A stretch of 64,000 nucleotides of DNA from Methanoculleus sediminis. GTDB taxonomy: Archaea; Halobacteriota; Methanomicrobia; Methanomicrobiales; Methanoculleaceae. The position numbers and the translations under genes were made by a program. Positions 1 to 8,746 of this stretch are shown here, piece by piece; position 1 is the first letter of the stretch, and each line of letters opens with the position of its first letter. Under the pieces are notes generated by a model. It ran no database searches, had not been told where the DNA came from, and saw only the letters and a program-made list of their open reading frames with translations. The DNA is taken from NCBI RefSeq assembly GCF_001017125.1, contig NZ_JXOJ01000001.1:501326-565325 (forward strand). Direction: 5' to 3'.

Positions 1-1608
1 CTCGAGATTCCGGTAGGAGGTGTAAATGCCGACATTCGTCGAACCTGATGAACTGGTGTCCTTCTGCGGCCCTTCGAGACGAAGGCCGCTGATCCTCACG
101 TTCTGGCCGCCGATCGTAAACAGCCTGGATCCGGCAGACGTCTGATAGATCCGGCCGCCGTCCGATCCGTCCTCGCCACGGTTGCTCGCGAGGGTGACCC
201 CGGCCCGTATCGTGGAGGTCCGGCCGCTCATGTCGATGTTGGCGTTCTCCTCGACCCAGATGATGTCGCCGGACTGCGCCGAGTTGAGGGCGTTCACGAG
301 TTCGCTCGTCGTGTCGACGATGAAGTCTGCGCTGCTCCGGCTGACGATGTTCTTATAGCCGTCGCCTCCCCCGATCGGGTTTCCGGTCGGGTTGGCATCC
401 GCTCCGTAGGCGCTCTGACCCGGCGTCGGTGTTGGCGTCGGCGTCTTCGTGGGCGTCGGTGTCGGGGTTACGGTGGGCGTTGGCGTCGGGGCCGCCGCGG
501 TCACCGTCATCGTCTTCGTGAGCACGTTGTTGTCCTCGTTGCTCTCCGTCATGCGGTCAACGTCGTCGACCGTTGCGGTGACGGTGTGCGTGCCTGCGAC
601 CGCGGTCCAGGTTGCACCGGCGACGCCGCCGTTCGCGGTCAGGGTGACCGATGCCCCGGGAGCGACGGATGCCGTGTGGCTGTCCGACCAGACCGCGGAA
701 CCGAGGTTCCCGTCCGCCGTGAAGGCCACGCCGTGGATCACGCCTGCGGGTGTTGCACCGGTGCCCTGATTCCGGATCGTCGCCTTCATCGTGATTGCAT
801 CACCCGGTGCCGGGCTTGCCGGTGTCCAGGAGACGTCGGTCACGACGAGATCGGGTGTTCCCGGTGTTGGCGTCGCGGTAGGTGTCGGGGCCGCCGCAGT
901 CACCGTCATCGTCTTCGTGAGCACGTTGTTGTCCTCGTTGCTCTCCGTCATGCGGTCGACGTCGTCGACCGTTGCGGTGACGGTGTGCGTGCCTGCGACC
1001 GCGGTCCAGGTTGCACCGGCAACGCCGCCGTTCGCGGTCACCGTAACCCATTCGCCCGGGGCGATGGATGCCGCGTGGCTGTCCGACCAGACCGCGGAAC
1101 CGAGGTTCCCGTCCGCCGTGAAGGCCACGCCGTGGATCACGCCTGCGGGTGTTGCACCGGTGCCCTGATTCCGGATCGTCGCCTTCATCGTGATTGCATC
1201 ACCCGGTGCCGGGCTTGCCGGTGTCCAGGAGACGTCGGTCACGACGAGATCGGGTGTTCCCGGCGTGGGCGTCGCGGTAGGCGTCGGTGTGGGTGTCGGT
1301 GTCGGGGTTGGATTGGATACCCCGATCTCGATAGGGCTCTGCAGGGCGTAGGTTCCTGCCTGAAGGACCACGGTACCGTCACCGACGGCCTGTACGGCAG
1401 TCTGGACGACCTTGCTGTCATCCGTTCCCGCTGTTCCGCTGCTGATCACCTGGCCGTTGCTGTCTTCTGCGATGATTGTCGTGCCGTCGGTGTACACAAC
1501 GATGTCGTAGGTACCCTCCGAGAGCACTTCACTTTGCGCGGCCTGTGCCGGTGCAGCGAGTGCGAGCACCATGCACAGGGCTATCGCAAGAAATAGGGGT
1601 TTCTTCAT
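1..1608 (-). CDS. Secreted CARDB/parallel beta-helix surface protein (3' part beyond window)
   Basis: An open frame runs from an ATG at 1608 off the left edge of the window, giving 536 residues without a stop. It opens with a signal peptide (MKKPLFLAIALC..., cleavage probably near residue 23). A short N-terminal domain follows, then two near-identical CARDB-type adhesion modules at about residues 107-239 and 240-372, each bordered by Pro-Thr linkers (PTPTPT type). After a longer PT linker comes the start of a pectate-lyase-like right-handed beta-helix, where GDIIWVEENANIDMSG and VRISGLRLEG fit the family's ladder pattern. Such proteins are exported archaeal surface or adhesion proteins; the ligand cannot be told. 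The start is supported by GGAG at 1617-1620. The opposite strand stays open for long stretches only because of GC bias. Confidence 0.85.
   Translation of the reverse strand, partial: MKKPLFLAIALCMVLALAAPAQAAQSEVLSEGTYDIVVYTDGTTIIAEDSNGQVISSGTAGTDDSKVVQTAVQAVGDGTVVLQAGTYALQSPIEIGVSNPTPTPTPTPTPTATPTPGTPDLVVTDVSWTPASPAPGDAITMKATIRNQGTGATPAGVIHGVAFTADGNLGSAVWSDSHAASIAPGEWVTVTANGGVAGATWTAVAGTHTVTATVDDVDRMTESNEDNNVLTKTMTVTAAAPTPTATPTPGTPDLVVTDVSWTPASPAPGDAITMKATIRNQGTGATPAGVIHGVAFTADGNLGSAVWSDSHTASVAPGASVTLTANGGVAGATWTAVAGTHTVTATVDDVDRMTESNEDNNVLTKTMTVTAAAPTPTPTVTPTPTPTKTPTPTPTPGQSAYGADANPTGNPIGGGDGYKNIVSRSSADFIVDTTSELVNALNSAQSGDIIWVEENANIDMSGRTSTIRAGVTLASNRGEDGSDGGRIYQTSAGSRLFTIGGQNVRISGLRLEGPQKDTSSSGSTNVGIYTSYRNLE
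492..1289 (-). repeat. Tandem 399-bp duplication encoding two CARDB modules
   Basis: Two direct copies (about 492-890 and 891-1289) have a period of 399 bp, or 133 codons. They are almost identical at the DNA level, including third codon positions over long blocks, so the module was duplicated or gene-converted recently. Each unit encodes one CARDB domain plus its PT linker. Confidence 0.85.
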
Positions 1609-2252
1609 GCGTAATCTCCTAGAGCCGCCTCGGGAGGACCCCTTCTGGCCTCCCGGCAAGCAGGTGAGGGTGGATCCCTCAAAATTAATTTATTACTCTG
1701 ATATATATACTAATTGGTCTTTAAAACACTCAAAATATGCCTTAATAAAGCCATTGTTGATTATAATCTCACAAATTCCAATTAACTCTAATTAAAAATA
1801 TTGTTGCTTCGATAGATAAAATTATATATGAAATTCTTATTTTAGTGTCCCCCCTCCTCTGCGGGTTGATGGCGCGATGCGCTCTCCCGCGAGAATGCGA
1901 GCGCGGATGTTGAGGTTAAACCGGTCCTTTGCGCGATCCATACTCTCTGTGCACACTACGAACTTCGGTTGCAGCCGGCGGGCAGGTGCTCAATTCGATG
2001 CCCCCGGCGCCGCCGGCGTCGGGACAACGTGATCCGGCGCGCAGGGGGAGGCACCGCACCAGATCCGTGATTACGCTCGCGGTGAGATGAAAAATAGCCG
2101 TAAAGCCGGGAGATGCGTCCTCTTACTGGGCGCAGACGTCTGCATACGATAGAGTTTCCGTAACCCGGTGCCCCCGGATCGATGATCACTGGACTGCCGC
2201 ACCGGTTCGCAAAAATCCCGGCAACCCGTAACGATGCCGTGCAACGCCCCGG
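1609..2252. other. Intergenic region with promoter of the surface protein; no gene seen
   Basis: The part from 1681 to about 1850 is strongly AT-rich in an otherwise GC-rich window and carries a TATA element for the minus strand at 1701-1710 (GTATATATAT). The predicted transcript would have a leader of about 70 nt. That leader contains two hairpins: CGGGAGG (1631-1637) pairing with CCTCCCG (1649-1655), and GAGGG/CCCTC at 1666-1680. The remainder (1850-2252) is GC-rich; its short open frames lack recognisable domains and I see no gene there. Confidence 0.6.
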
Positions 2253-3371
2253 TCACCTCCGGCCACGTTCGTGGGGTTTAACCCCCGGTGCCCCTGTCGA
2301 AGCACTCCCCGGCCGCGTTCTCCGGTTCCGCAACGCAAGATATGCCCCGGAGGGGATATGCGCGAGAATCAGTGCCCGCCATTTGGATCTCCAGAGAAGC
2401 CGCGTTCTGCAACCCTTTAAGTTGCTTCTCGCGAGGTCGGGCCTGCCTGCTTCGAGGTTGCGGCATGCTATCTGGATCTGCCTGGATGCGACGAACTCGA
2501 GAACGCTCTCTCTCAACTCCGGCGGCACCTCCCCCGCCTGCAGCGCGTTCTGTGCGGAGGCTACGAAGGCATGCTCCCGGATCGGCTCTTTCCTGTTGCA
2601 GGCTCTATTCGATGCTTCCGTATGGTAGATCCCCTTTCCGTCCCAGGTGAACGCGATGGGATATTTCAGGGCAATCCGTCCCCACAGGTCCACGTCTTCG
2701 CCATACCATGCGCCGGTATAAAACCCCTCCATCTCGTTCAGGACGCGCCTCGGGACGGCGACGATCGACGACGAGATCGGCGGGCTGCCGAGGATGGCGT
2801 CCCTGAAGTAGCTCGAGAGCAGCCCCTCCCATGGCTCCGGGGGAATGGCGGCACTGTATGACGGCGTCCGGATCGTCGACGCATTCTCCTGCAAGAGGTA
2901 TGCCGTCCCGTACGCTCCCGCCTGCGGACACTTATCCCGCAGTTGTAGCAGGGCTTCAAGATGCCGCGGCGTCCATTCGTCGTCCGCATCCAGAAACGCA
3001 ACCAGTTCACCCCGGGCTGCGTCGATCCCCCGGTTTCTCGCCGCTGACACCCCCCGGTTCTCCTGCCGGATCAGCCGGATCCGCGGGTCGCCGAACCCCC
3101 CGACCATCTCCGCCCCGCCGTCGGTGGAACCGTCGTCCACCACGATCACCTCGAAGTCCCGGACGGTCTGTGCGAGGACCGAGTTCAGGGCCCGGACGAT
3201 GTAGGGACCTTTGTTGTAGAGGGGGATGACGACCGAAACACCCGGCACCACCGTCCCGCCCTCTCGATCCCCTTCCGTGGAGCACTCGCGGGCATACTCC
3301 GAACCGGTGCTATTGCTTTGGGGTGTTTCAGACGCCGGCCGGTCTCCGGCATCCCGGGCGCGTGCGGGCAT
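2253..3371 (-). CDS. Family 2 glycosyltransferase
   Basis: GT-A fold glycosyltransferase that transfers a sugar from a nucleotide-sugar donor to an unknown acceptor in the cytoplasm. The nucleotide-binding motif VSVVIPLYNKG lies near residue 45, VVDDGSTDGG near 78-86, and the metal-binding DxD region (FLDADDEW) near 130. The 372-residue length suits a single-domain GT2. The first 40 residues match nothing, and a GTG at 3251 just before the conserved domain is an alternative start. A TATA-like stretch at about 3394-3404 favours transcription beginning near the ATG at 3371. The gene stands alone, so its substrate cannot be inferred. Confidence 0.8.
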   Translation of the reverse strand: MPARARDAGDRPASETPQSNSTGSEYARECSTEGDREGGTVVPGVSVVIPLYNKGPYIVRALNSVLAQTVRDFEVIVVDDGSTDGGAEMVGGFGDPRIRLIRQENRGVSAARNRGIDAARGELVAFLDADDEWTPRHLEALLQLRDKCPQAGAYGTAYLLQENASTIRTPSYSAAIPPEPWEGLLSSYFRDAILGSPPISSSIVAVPRRVLNEMEGFYTGAWYGEDVDLWGRIALKYPIAFTWDGKGIYHTEASNRACNRKEPIREHAFVASAQNALQAGEVPPELRESVLEFVASRQIQIACRNLEAGRPDLARSNLKGCRTRLLWRSKWRALILAHIPSGAYLALRNRRTRPGSASTGAPGVKPHERGRR

Positions 3372-3541
3372 TCATGCCCGGGGTAATATGTTACTATTAA
3401 AATATTCCGGGAACCGGGTGGAGCAGGGCTCATAGTGTCAGAATATGGCTCGTTTCTCGTCCTGATCCCGGCGGGCACCTCGCCGCATCATGTGGATCCG
3501 GGTGCAGCTCGCCGCCTCACGCGAAGGAGCACTCGAGTTTG

Positions 3542-5089
3542 TCACTCCGCCCGCACATTCGCCCCGGAGTTCCTTGCCCGCGTCAGGAGCACCGACCCTC
3601 CCCGGTCACCGAGCACCTCCTTCGCCGCCCGGGCCACGTCCTGCATGCTGGAATCCCCGACTGCGTAGACCGTCGGCCCGAACGAACTCAGACCCGCTCC
3701 GGCGGCCCCGGCCTGCACCGTCGCCTCGAGGAGCGAGGAGACGACCGGGTGCTGCAGGCCCACCTCGACCTTCTTGAACCCGAGCGACTGCGTCCGGTTG
3801 ATCGCCGAACCGAAGAGGTCGAGGTCGTGCTCGACGAGGCCCGGGATCATCCGCATGAGCACCTCATGACAGACCTCCCGGACTTCGTCGAGCGGCACCG
3901 GGCAGTGGGTGCGGAAGATATCGACCTCCCTTCCCCCGTGCGCCCCTGCGCTTACCTCCGGCGTGACGAGCAGGATGCGCCAGTCCTCCGGGAACCGGTG
4001 CCGGGCGAGAACCGGCGGGGGCGCGACGCCCCGCGACGCCGCCGACGGGCGGAAATCGTCCTTGCCCCCCGGAGAGCAGAACCGGTGCCCGCCGTCCAGA
4101 ATGAACCCGCCCTGCTCGAACGCCGCCGTACCGATGCCGGACGTCCCGCCGCGCCCGACAGCCTTCGCGAGATCGCATACGGAGACGTCCCGCTCGTAAA
4201 GCCGGCAGAGGGCGGCGGCCGTGGCGAGAGCGACCTGCGTCCCGCTCCCGAGCCCGGCGTGCTGCCGTGCAGCGGCGTGGAGGGCAATCTCCGCACCCCC
4301 GGGAAGTCCGAGCGTCTCCTTCGCCGTCCGGGCCGCATCGGCAACCCTCTTGCGCGACTCCTCGTCGCCGCCGCGAACCTCGATCCCGGAGGCTTTCCGT
4401 GCATCGAGCACGCACCCCGGCTCGTCGAGGGTGACCCCGACCCCGCCGTCCACCCTGCCCGAGGCGCCGTTCATGTCGAGCAGGGTGATGTGGATCCTGG
4501 ACGGAGCATCGACGAGCACCCTGATCTCGTCGGTGAACGCCGTGCAGGGGAAGATCTCCTCGATGGCGATCAGCGGCTCTTCGTGGTGGATGATCCGGTA
4601 CTTCCGCGAGAGCATCGGTTCGCACCGGTGGACGTTGAACGTCCGGGCAAGGTTCGCACCGGCACGGACGACGCGGGCGTCGGTGATCTCCCGGCGTGAC
4701 TCTATCCTGTGGCGGCGGAGAATCCTCCCTATCGGGATATCGGCCTGCATGAGGTCCTGCCTGAACTCAGGTGCAAGCCGCCGGAGCGGGGTGCAGGAGA
4801 CCGCATAGATGAGCACTTCTCCCGTTACGCCGTCTTTCAGTTCAACGACGCGGTAGTTGACCTCGTCGCCCTGCTCGATATCGAGTGCCGCCGCCGCCTC
4901 GGTATCGGCGCCGACGACGTCCTGCACCAGGGTGGTGATGGTGACGGGATGGCCGGTCGCCATCTCGAGCAGGCCGGTCACCGACCCGTCGGTCCCGATG
5001 AGAACCTTCTGCAGCGGGGAGAGCCTTCCCACGCCCTGCTCGATCTCCCGTATCTTCTCGACGATGCTGTCTGCCGTCAGGGGTTCCAT
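3542..5089 (-). CDS. Chorismate lyase-like / beta-RFAP synthase fusion (methanopterin biosynthesis)
   Basis: Two enzymes in one 515-residue chain. Residues about 22-185 match the archaeal chorismate lyase family (DUF98), which makes 4-hydroxybenzoate; typical features are LSPLQK, VNYRVV, CTPLRRL and ADIPIGRIL. From about residue 188 a GHMP-kinase-fold beta-ribofuranosylaminobenzene 5'-phosphate synthase follows, with the glycine-rich HAGLGSGTQ at 278-285. That family joins an aromatic acid to PRPP with release of CO2 and pyrophosphate, the committed step to the arylamine part of methanopterin. The two are separate proteins in Methanocaldococcus, so the fusion plausibly links consecutive steps. 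The start ATG at 5089 has no close upstream neighbour on its strand; apgM begins over 1 kb away. Confidence 0.9.
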   Translation of the reverse strand: MEPLTADSIVEKIREIEQGVGRLSPLQKVLIGTDGSVTGLLEMATGHPVTITTLVQDVVGADTEAAAALDIEQGDEVNYRVVELKDGVTGEVLIYAVSCTPLRRLAPEFRQDLMQADIPIGRILRRHRIESRREITDARVVRAGANLARTFNVHRCEPMLSRKYRIIHHEEPLIAIEEIFPCTAFTDEIRVLVDAPSRIHITLLDMNGASGRVDGGVGVTLDEPGCVLDARKASGIEVRGGDEESRKRVADAARTAKETLGLPGGAEIALHAAARQHAGLGSGTQVALATAAALCRLYERDVSVCDLAKAVGRGGTSGIGTAAFEQGGFILDGGHRFCSPGGKDDFRPSAASRGVAPPPVLARHRFPEDWRILLVTPEVSAGAHGGREVDIFRTHCPVPLDEVREVCHEVLMRMIPGLVEHDLDLFGSAINRTQSLGFKKVEVGLQHPVVSSLLEATVQAGAAGAGLSSFGPTVYAVGDSSMQDVARAAKEVLGDRGGSVLLTRARNSGANVRAE

Positions 5090-5161
5090 GTCCTTGGGTA
5101 GCGTTGTACATGGAGACTACAAAAAGGTGGTGCCGGAAAATCCGGTCATCTCAGGGGCGGT

Positions 5162-6316
5162 TCACGGCGAAAAGAACCGGGAAAGGAAGTCGGGAGCCTC
5201 TATGAGCCCGAACGAGCCCCCTTTCGCCTCGCGCTCGGAGAACGCGGAGACATCGTCCCTTCCTTTCCCGAGCACCGCGAACGGCACCGGGTCTGCCGTG
5301 TGGGTCTTACACCGGATCGGCGTCGGGTGGTCGGGGAGAACCGCGACGGCCGTATCCGGGCGGTCGAGGACGATCCCGATCGCCTCGTCGAGCCGCTCGA
5401 TCGCCCGCACCTTCTCCTCCACGCTCCCCATGTGCCCGGCCTCGTCGGGGGCCTCGACGTGCATGTAGACGAAGTCGAGGCGGTCGAGGGCGTCGACCGC
5501 GTACCGGGCCTTCGCCTCGTAGTCGGTGTCGATGAACCCGGTGGCGCCGGGGACGTGGATCACCTCCATCCCGGCAAGGCGGGCGATGCCGGCGAGGAGG
5601 TCGACCGCGGAGATCACTCCCCCGGCAAGACCGTACTTCTCGCGGAAGGGTGCGATGGACGGCCTCTTCCCGCCGCTCCACGGCCAGATATCGGTTGCAG
5701 CGGTCTTTCCCTCCTCGAGGCGGCGCCGGTTGACCGGGTGGTCGGCAAAGACCTCCCGTGACCGTTCCATGCAGTCGAGGAGGCGTTCGGCGTCGTCTCC
5801 GCGCGGGAGGAACTCCGTGACCGGCTGGCCGACGATGTCGTGGGGCGGGGTGGTGACGGCGCCGCGCGCGCGGGGAACGGTCATCAGGTTCCGGTAACTG
5901 ATCCCCGGGTGGACCCGGACGCCGTCGAGCGCGGCAGAGAGGTCGCGGAGGAGCTCGGCGCCTTCGGCGCTCGAGATGTGCCCGGCGTTGAAGTCCTCCA
6001 TCACGCCACTGTGGATCGCGACCAGGTTGCACCGGTAGGCCATCTCGCCGTCCCGGAGGGAGATGCCCATGCTGGCCGCCTCGAGCGGCCCCCTCCCGGT
6101 ATAGGAGGTGCGGGGGTCGTAGCCCAGGATCGAGAGGTTCGCGACGTCGCTCCCCGGCTCGAATCCGTCCGGCACCGTCCGGAGCATCCCGCACCGCCCC
6201 TCGCGGGCGATCCTGTCCATATTCGGTATCTCTGCGTATTCGAGGGGTGTCCTGCCCCCCAGTTCGGCAAGCGGCTCGTCCGCCATGCCGTCCCCGAGAA
6301 TGATGATGTATTTCAT
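5162..6316 (-). CDS. apgM: Cofactor-independent phosphoglycerate mutase, archaeal type
   Basis: Interconverts 3- and 2-phosphoglycerate in gluconeogenesis/glycolysis without 2,3-bisphosphoglycerate. It belongs to the alkaline-phosphatase superfamily. The N-terminal metal-site motif DGMAD is at residues 9-13, the family segment PGSDVANLSILGYDP lies near 53-67, and DEAGHMG near 291 supplies more metal ligands. The 384-residue length is usual for archaeal ApgM (about 400). The gene lies 72 bp upstream of the methanopterin fusion gene on the same strand, so the two could be co-transcribed. Confidence 0.93.
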   Translation of the reverse strand: MKYIIILGDGMADEPLAELGGRTPLEYAEIPNMDRIAREGRCGMLRTVPDGFEPGSDVANLSILGYDPRTSYTGRGPLEAASMGISLRDGEMAYRCNLVAIHSGVMEDFNAGHISSAEGAELLRDLSAALDGVRVHPGISYRNLMTVPRARGAVTTPPHDIVGQPVTEFLPRGDDAERLLDCMERSREVFADHPVNRRRLEEGKTAATDIWPWSGGKRPSIAPFREKYGLAGGVISAVDLLAGIARLAGMEVIHVPGATGFIDTDYEAKARYAVDALDRLDFVYMHVEAPDEAGHMGSVEEKVRAIERLDEAIGIVLDRPDTAVAVLPDHPTPIRCKTHTADPVPFAVLGKGRDDVSAFSEREAKGGSFGLIEAPDFLSRFFSP

Positions 6317-6388
6317 GTGAATCCTTGTGAGTCCCGATAGTGAACTGTTTCACCTATTTTGTTGTCCTGGTACGTGGAGAACTGCCAT

Positions 6389-6514
6389 CTCACGCGAAGC
6401 CGCGAAGTGCGACGTTCCGTTGGAACGGAGCAAGAGCACCGTTAGGTGCGAAGGACGCGAAAGGAGGGCGTAACAATCCCACGGACTTCGCGGCTTCGCG
6501 TTCTTCGCGTGAGG
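6389..6514. repeat. Hairpin-array repeat, locus A, with long inverted arms
   Basis: Intergenic element bounded by CGCGAAGCCGCGAAGT (6393-6408) and its exact reverse complement (6485-6500); TCACGCGAAG/CTTCGCGTGA extends the arms. Inside are the small hairpins CGTTCC-GTT-GGAACG and GCACC-GTTA-GGTGC. The same kinds of module recur at six other loci in this window. Confidence 0.75.
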
Positions 6515-6595
6515 CGACGTTGCGTGAAATTTTAAGTGCAGTGGTCCAACAGCGCCCGAAACACCGACCCGGATGCAATTCCCTGGATGTGCCCC

Positions 6596-7528
6596 CTACC
6601 CGAGCATGGCGCGGACCGCTGTCCGGACGCTCTCTTCCGAGGTTGTCCCGCACCGCCACCCGAGACCCTTGAGTTTATCGACCGAGAGCTGCATCTTCGG
6701 GACGTCGCCGACCCAGCCGCGCGCTCCGCCGGTGAACCGGTAGCGGACGCCGGAGAGACCCATCTCCTCCGTGACGATATCGGCGATCCTGACGACGTCG
6801 ATCCAGTCCTCGGAGCCGATGTTGAAGGTGTTCACCGGGTCGCGCGAGTGCTCGATCCCGAACTGCACGGCCCGGACGCACTCCCCGACCTCCAGGTAGG
6901 ACTTCGTCTGCCTGCCGTCGCCGAGGATCTCGAGTTCCTGCGGGTTCTCGCGGAGTTTGCGGATGAAGTCGGAGATGACGCCGTGCCCGCTCCGCTCGCC
7001 GATGATGTTTGCGAACCGGTAGACCCAGGACGTCATCTCAAACGAGTGGCAGTACGACGATATGAGGGCCTCGCAGGCAAGTTTCGTCGCGCCGTAGACG
7101 GATATCGGTTCGAGCGGGGTGTAGGTCTCCGGCGTGGGGATGACGGCGGCATCGCCGTAGACGGTCGAGGTCGAGGTGAAGACGAGTTCCGGCACGCCGT
7201 GCGCCCGCATCGCCTCGAGCACCCGGTGCGTCGCAACGATATTATTCCTGATCTGGGAGTCCGGGGTCACGGCGCTCTGCCGGACGTCGGGGTCTGCGGC
7301 GATATGGTAGACCCGGTCTGCGCCGGAAAACCGTTCCTGCCACCCGTCGTCGAGCAGGTTCTGCCTGACGAAGGCGACCCGCCCGCCCGCTGTGTGGTGT
7401 GCGAGGTTCGTCTCGGTGCCCGCACTGCAGTCGTCGATGACCAGCACGTCGTCTCCCGCCGCGACCAGCGCGTCGACGACGTGCGAACCGATGAAACCGG
7501 CACCGCCCGTTACGATACAGAACATCAT
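6596..7528 (-). CDS. NAD-dependent sugar epimerase/dehydratase (UDP-glucose 4-epimerase-like)
   Basis: Short-chain dehydrogenase of the extended type acting on nucleotide sugars. The Rossmann motif VTGGAGFIGSHV is at residues 6-17, the catalytic YxxxK sits in SVYGATKLA near residues 148-156, and the upstream Ser/Thr in TSTSTVYGD fits. The 310-residue length is typical of GalE-like enzymes, but the exact substrate (UDP-glucose, UDP-GlcNAc or a dehydration) cannot be fixed from sequence alone. A second, different paralogue lies at 59664-60599. The start may be the first or second of two adjacent ATGs. Confidence 0.85.
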   Translation of the reverse strand: MMFCIVTGGAGFIGSHVVDALVAAGDDVLVIDDCSAGTETNLAHHTAGGRVAFVRQNLLDDGWQERFSGADRVYHIAADPDVRQSAVTPDSQIRNNIVATHRVLEAMRAHGVPELVFTSTSTVYGDAAVIPTPETYTPLEPISVYGATKLACEALISSYCHSFEMTSWVYRFANIIGERSGHGVISDFIRKLRENPQELEILGDGRQTKSYLEVGECVRAVQFGIEHSRDPVNTFNIGSEDWIDVVRIADIVTEEMGLSGVRYRFTGGARGWVGDVPKMQLSVDKLKGLGWRCGTTSEESVRTAVRAMLG

Positions 7529-7804
7529 AGAGTAATCTTCCTCTCACGCTATAGGATTTACTTATGGGTGGAGCGGGGGAGTCCGACCCGGAGAAAAGTT
7601 AATGCCCGCATGCGGCCCACTCCACGATACGGTACCTTCGTTCGGGGCAGATTTTTCATGATTGCCCCCGACATATGATGAATCACAAGGAGTTGTCCGA
7701 TTGAGAGAGGCATGCACCTGTTGCGGGTTCGACCGGCTTTTAGTCGCCGTCAGCCTGCGGAGCCGAATTTCTGTGTTCGTCGATACCCGGAACGGAGCCG
7801 GAAG

Positions 7805-8680
7805 ATGAGCCTGCGCCCGGACAGTATACGGGAGCACGCGGGGATCTATCTCCGCGGTCTCGCGATGGGGGCCTGCGATATCATCCCCGGCGTCTCGGGA
7901 GGGACGATCGCCCTCATCACCGGGATCTACGAGCGGCTGGTCGGGGCCATCGGCAGTGTCGACCCTGCCTCGGTAAAACACCTTGCGAGAGGGGATTTTT
8001 CCTCTCTCCGGGCGGATCTCGAGAAGATCGACATCCCGTTCCTCGTCGTCCTCCTTGCCGGTATCGGCACCGCCTTCCTCCTGATGTCCCGCGTGATCCT
8101 CTCCCTCCTCGCCGACCACGCGGTGGAGACCTACGCCTTCTTCCTCGGCCTCATCATCGCCTCTGCGGTAGCCATATTCCTTGAGATCCGCTCCCCGAAC
8201 GCCGGTACCCTCGCCTTCCTCGCCGTCGGGACCGGCGCCGGCTACCTCCTCGGGGGCCTCGGGAACATCGATCTCGGCCACTCCCTGCCGGTTCTCTTCC
8301 TCACCGGGATGGCGGCGCTCTGCGCCATGATCCTCCCCGGGATATCGGGAGCCTACATCACCCTCGTCCTCAATCAGTACGAGTTCATGCTTGCGGCGCT
8401 CCGGGGGTTCCTGCTTCCCGAGATCCTGGCCTACGTCGCCGGCGGTGTTACGGGCCTCCTCCTCTTCACGAAAGCCCTCAAGTACCTCCTTGCGACCTAC
8501 CACGGGCCGATGCTCGCTCTGCTCACCGGCCTGATGCTCGGTTCGGCGAGGATGCTCTGGGAAAAGGGTGCTGCGGCCGGGGATATGCTCTCCGGCGGCT
8601 GGATATTCTTCCTTGTCGGTCTTGCCGTCGTCGGCGCGGTCGAGTACTTAAAGAGGCGTTACCAGGCCGGCACGGCCTGA
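7805..8680 (+). CDS. DUF368 membrane protein, predicted polyprenyl-phosphate transporter
   Basis: Polytopic membrane protein of 291 residues with about eight hydrophobic segments. The family signature GACDIIPGVSGGTIALITG lies near residue 20, and the related half-motif ILPGISGAYI appears near 180, showing the internal duplication. Bacterial DUF368 members recycle undecaprenyl phosphate across the membrane; in archaea the lipid would be a dolichyl-type phosphate used for glycan assembly, which is inference. The ATG at 7805 is preferred over an upstream in-frame ATG at 7712 because the conserved part begins directly after it and a GGAG-like site lies just upstream. Confidence 0.82.
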   Translation: MSLRPDSIREHAGIYLRGLAMGACDIIPGVSGGTIALITGIYERLVGAIGSVDPASVKHLARGDFSSLRADLEKIDIPFLVVLLAGIGTAFLLMSRVILSLLADHAVETYAFFLGLIIASAVAIFLEIRSPNAGTLAFLAVGTGAGYLLGGLGNIDLGHSLPVLFLTGMAALCAMILPGISGAYITLVLNQYEFMLAALRGFLLPEILAYVAGGVTGLLLFTKALKYLLATYHGPMLALLTGLMLGSARMLWEKGAAAGDMLSGGWIFFLVGLAVVGAVEYLKRRYQAGTA

Positions 8681-8746
8681 TCTACGCCTTTCCGCATGGA
8701 GCGATCCGAAAACTTACTTCCTCCTCCGGGTGCAACGGGATATATC

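Noticed and set aside
586..1596. Long plus-strand open frames opposite the surface protein
   Set aside because: They mirror the CARDB repeats in the other strand and encode Arg/Cys-rich nonsense; the minus strand gives signal peptide, CARDB and beta-helix.
3539..4699. 386-codon plus-strand open frame opposite the methanopterin fusion gene
   Set aside because: Composition is Arg/Pro-rich with no domain, while the minus strand encodes a clear two-domain enzyme.
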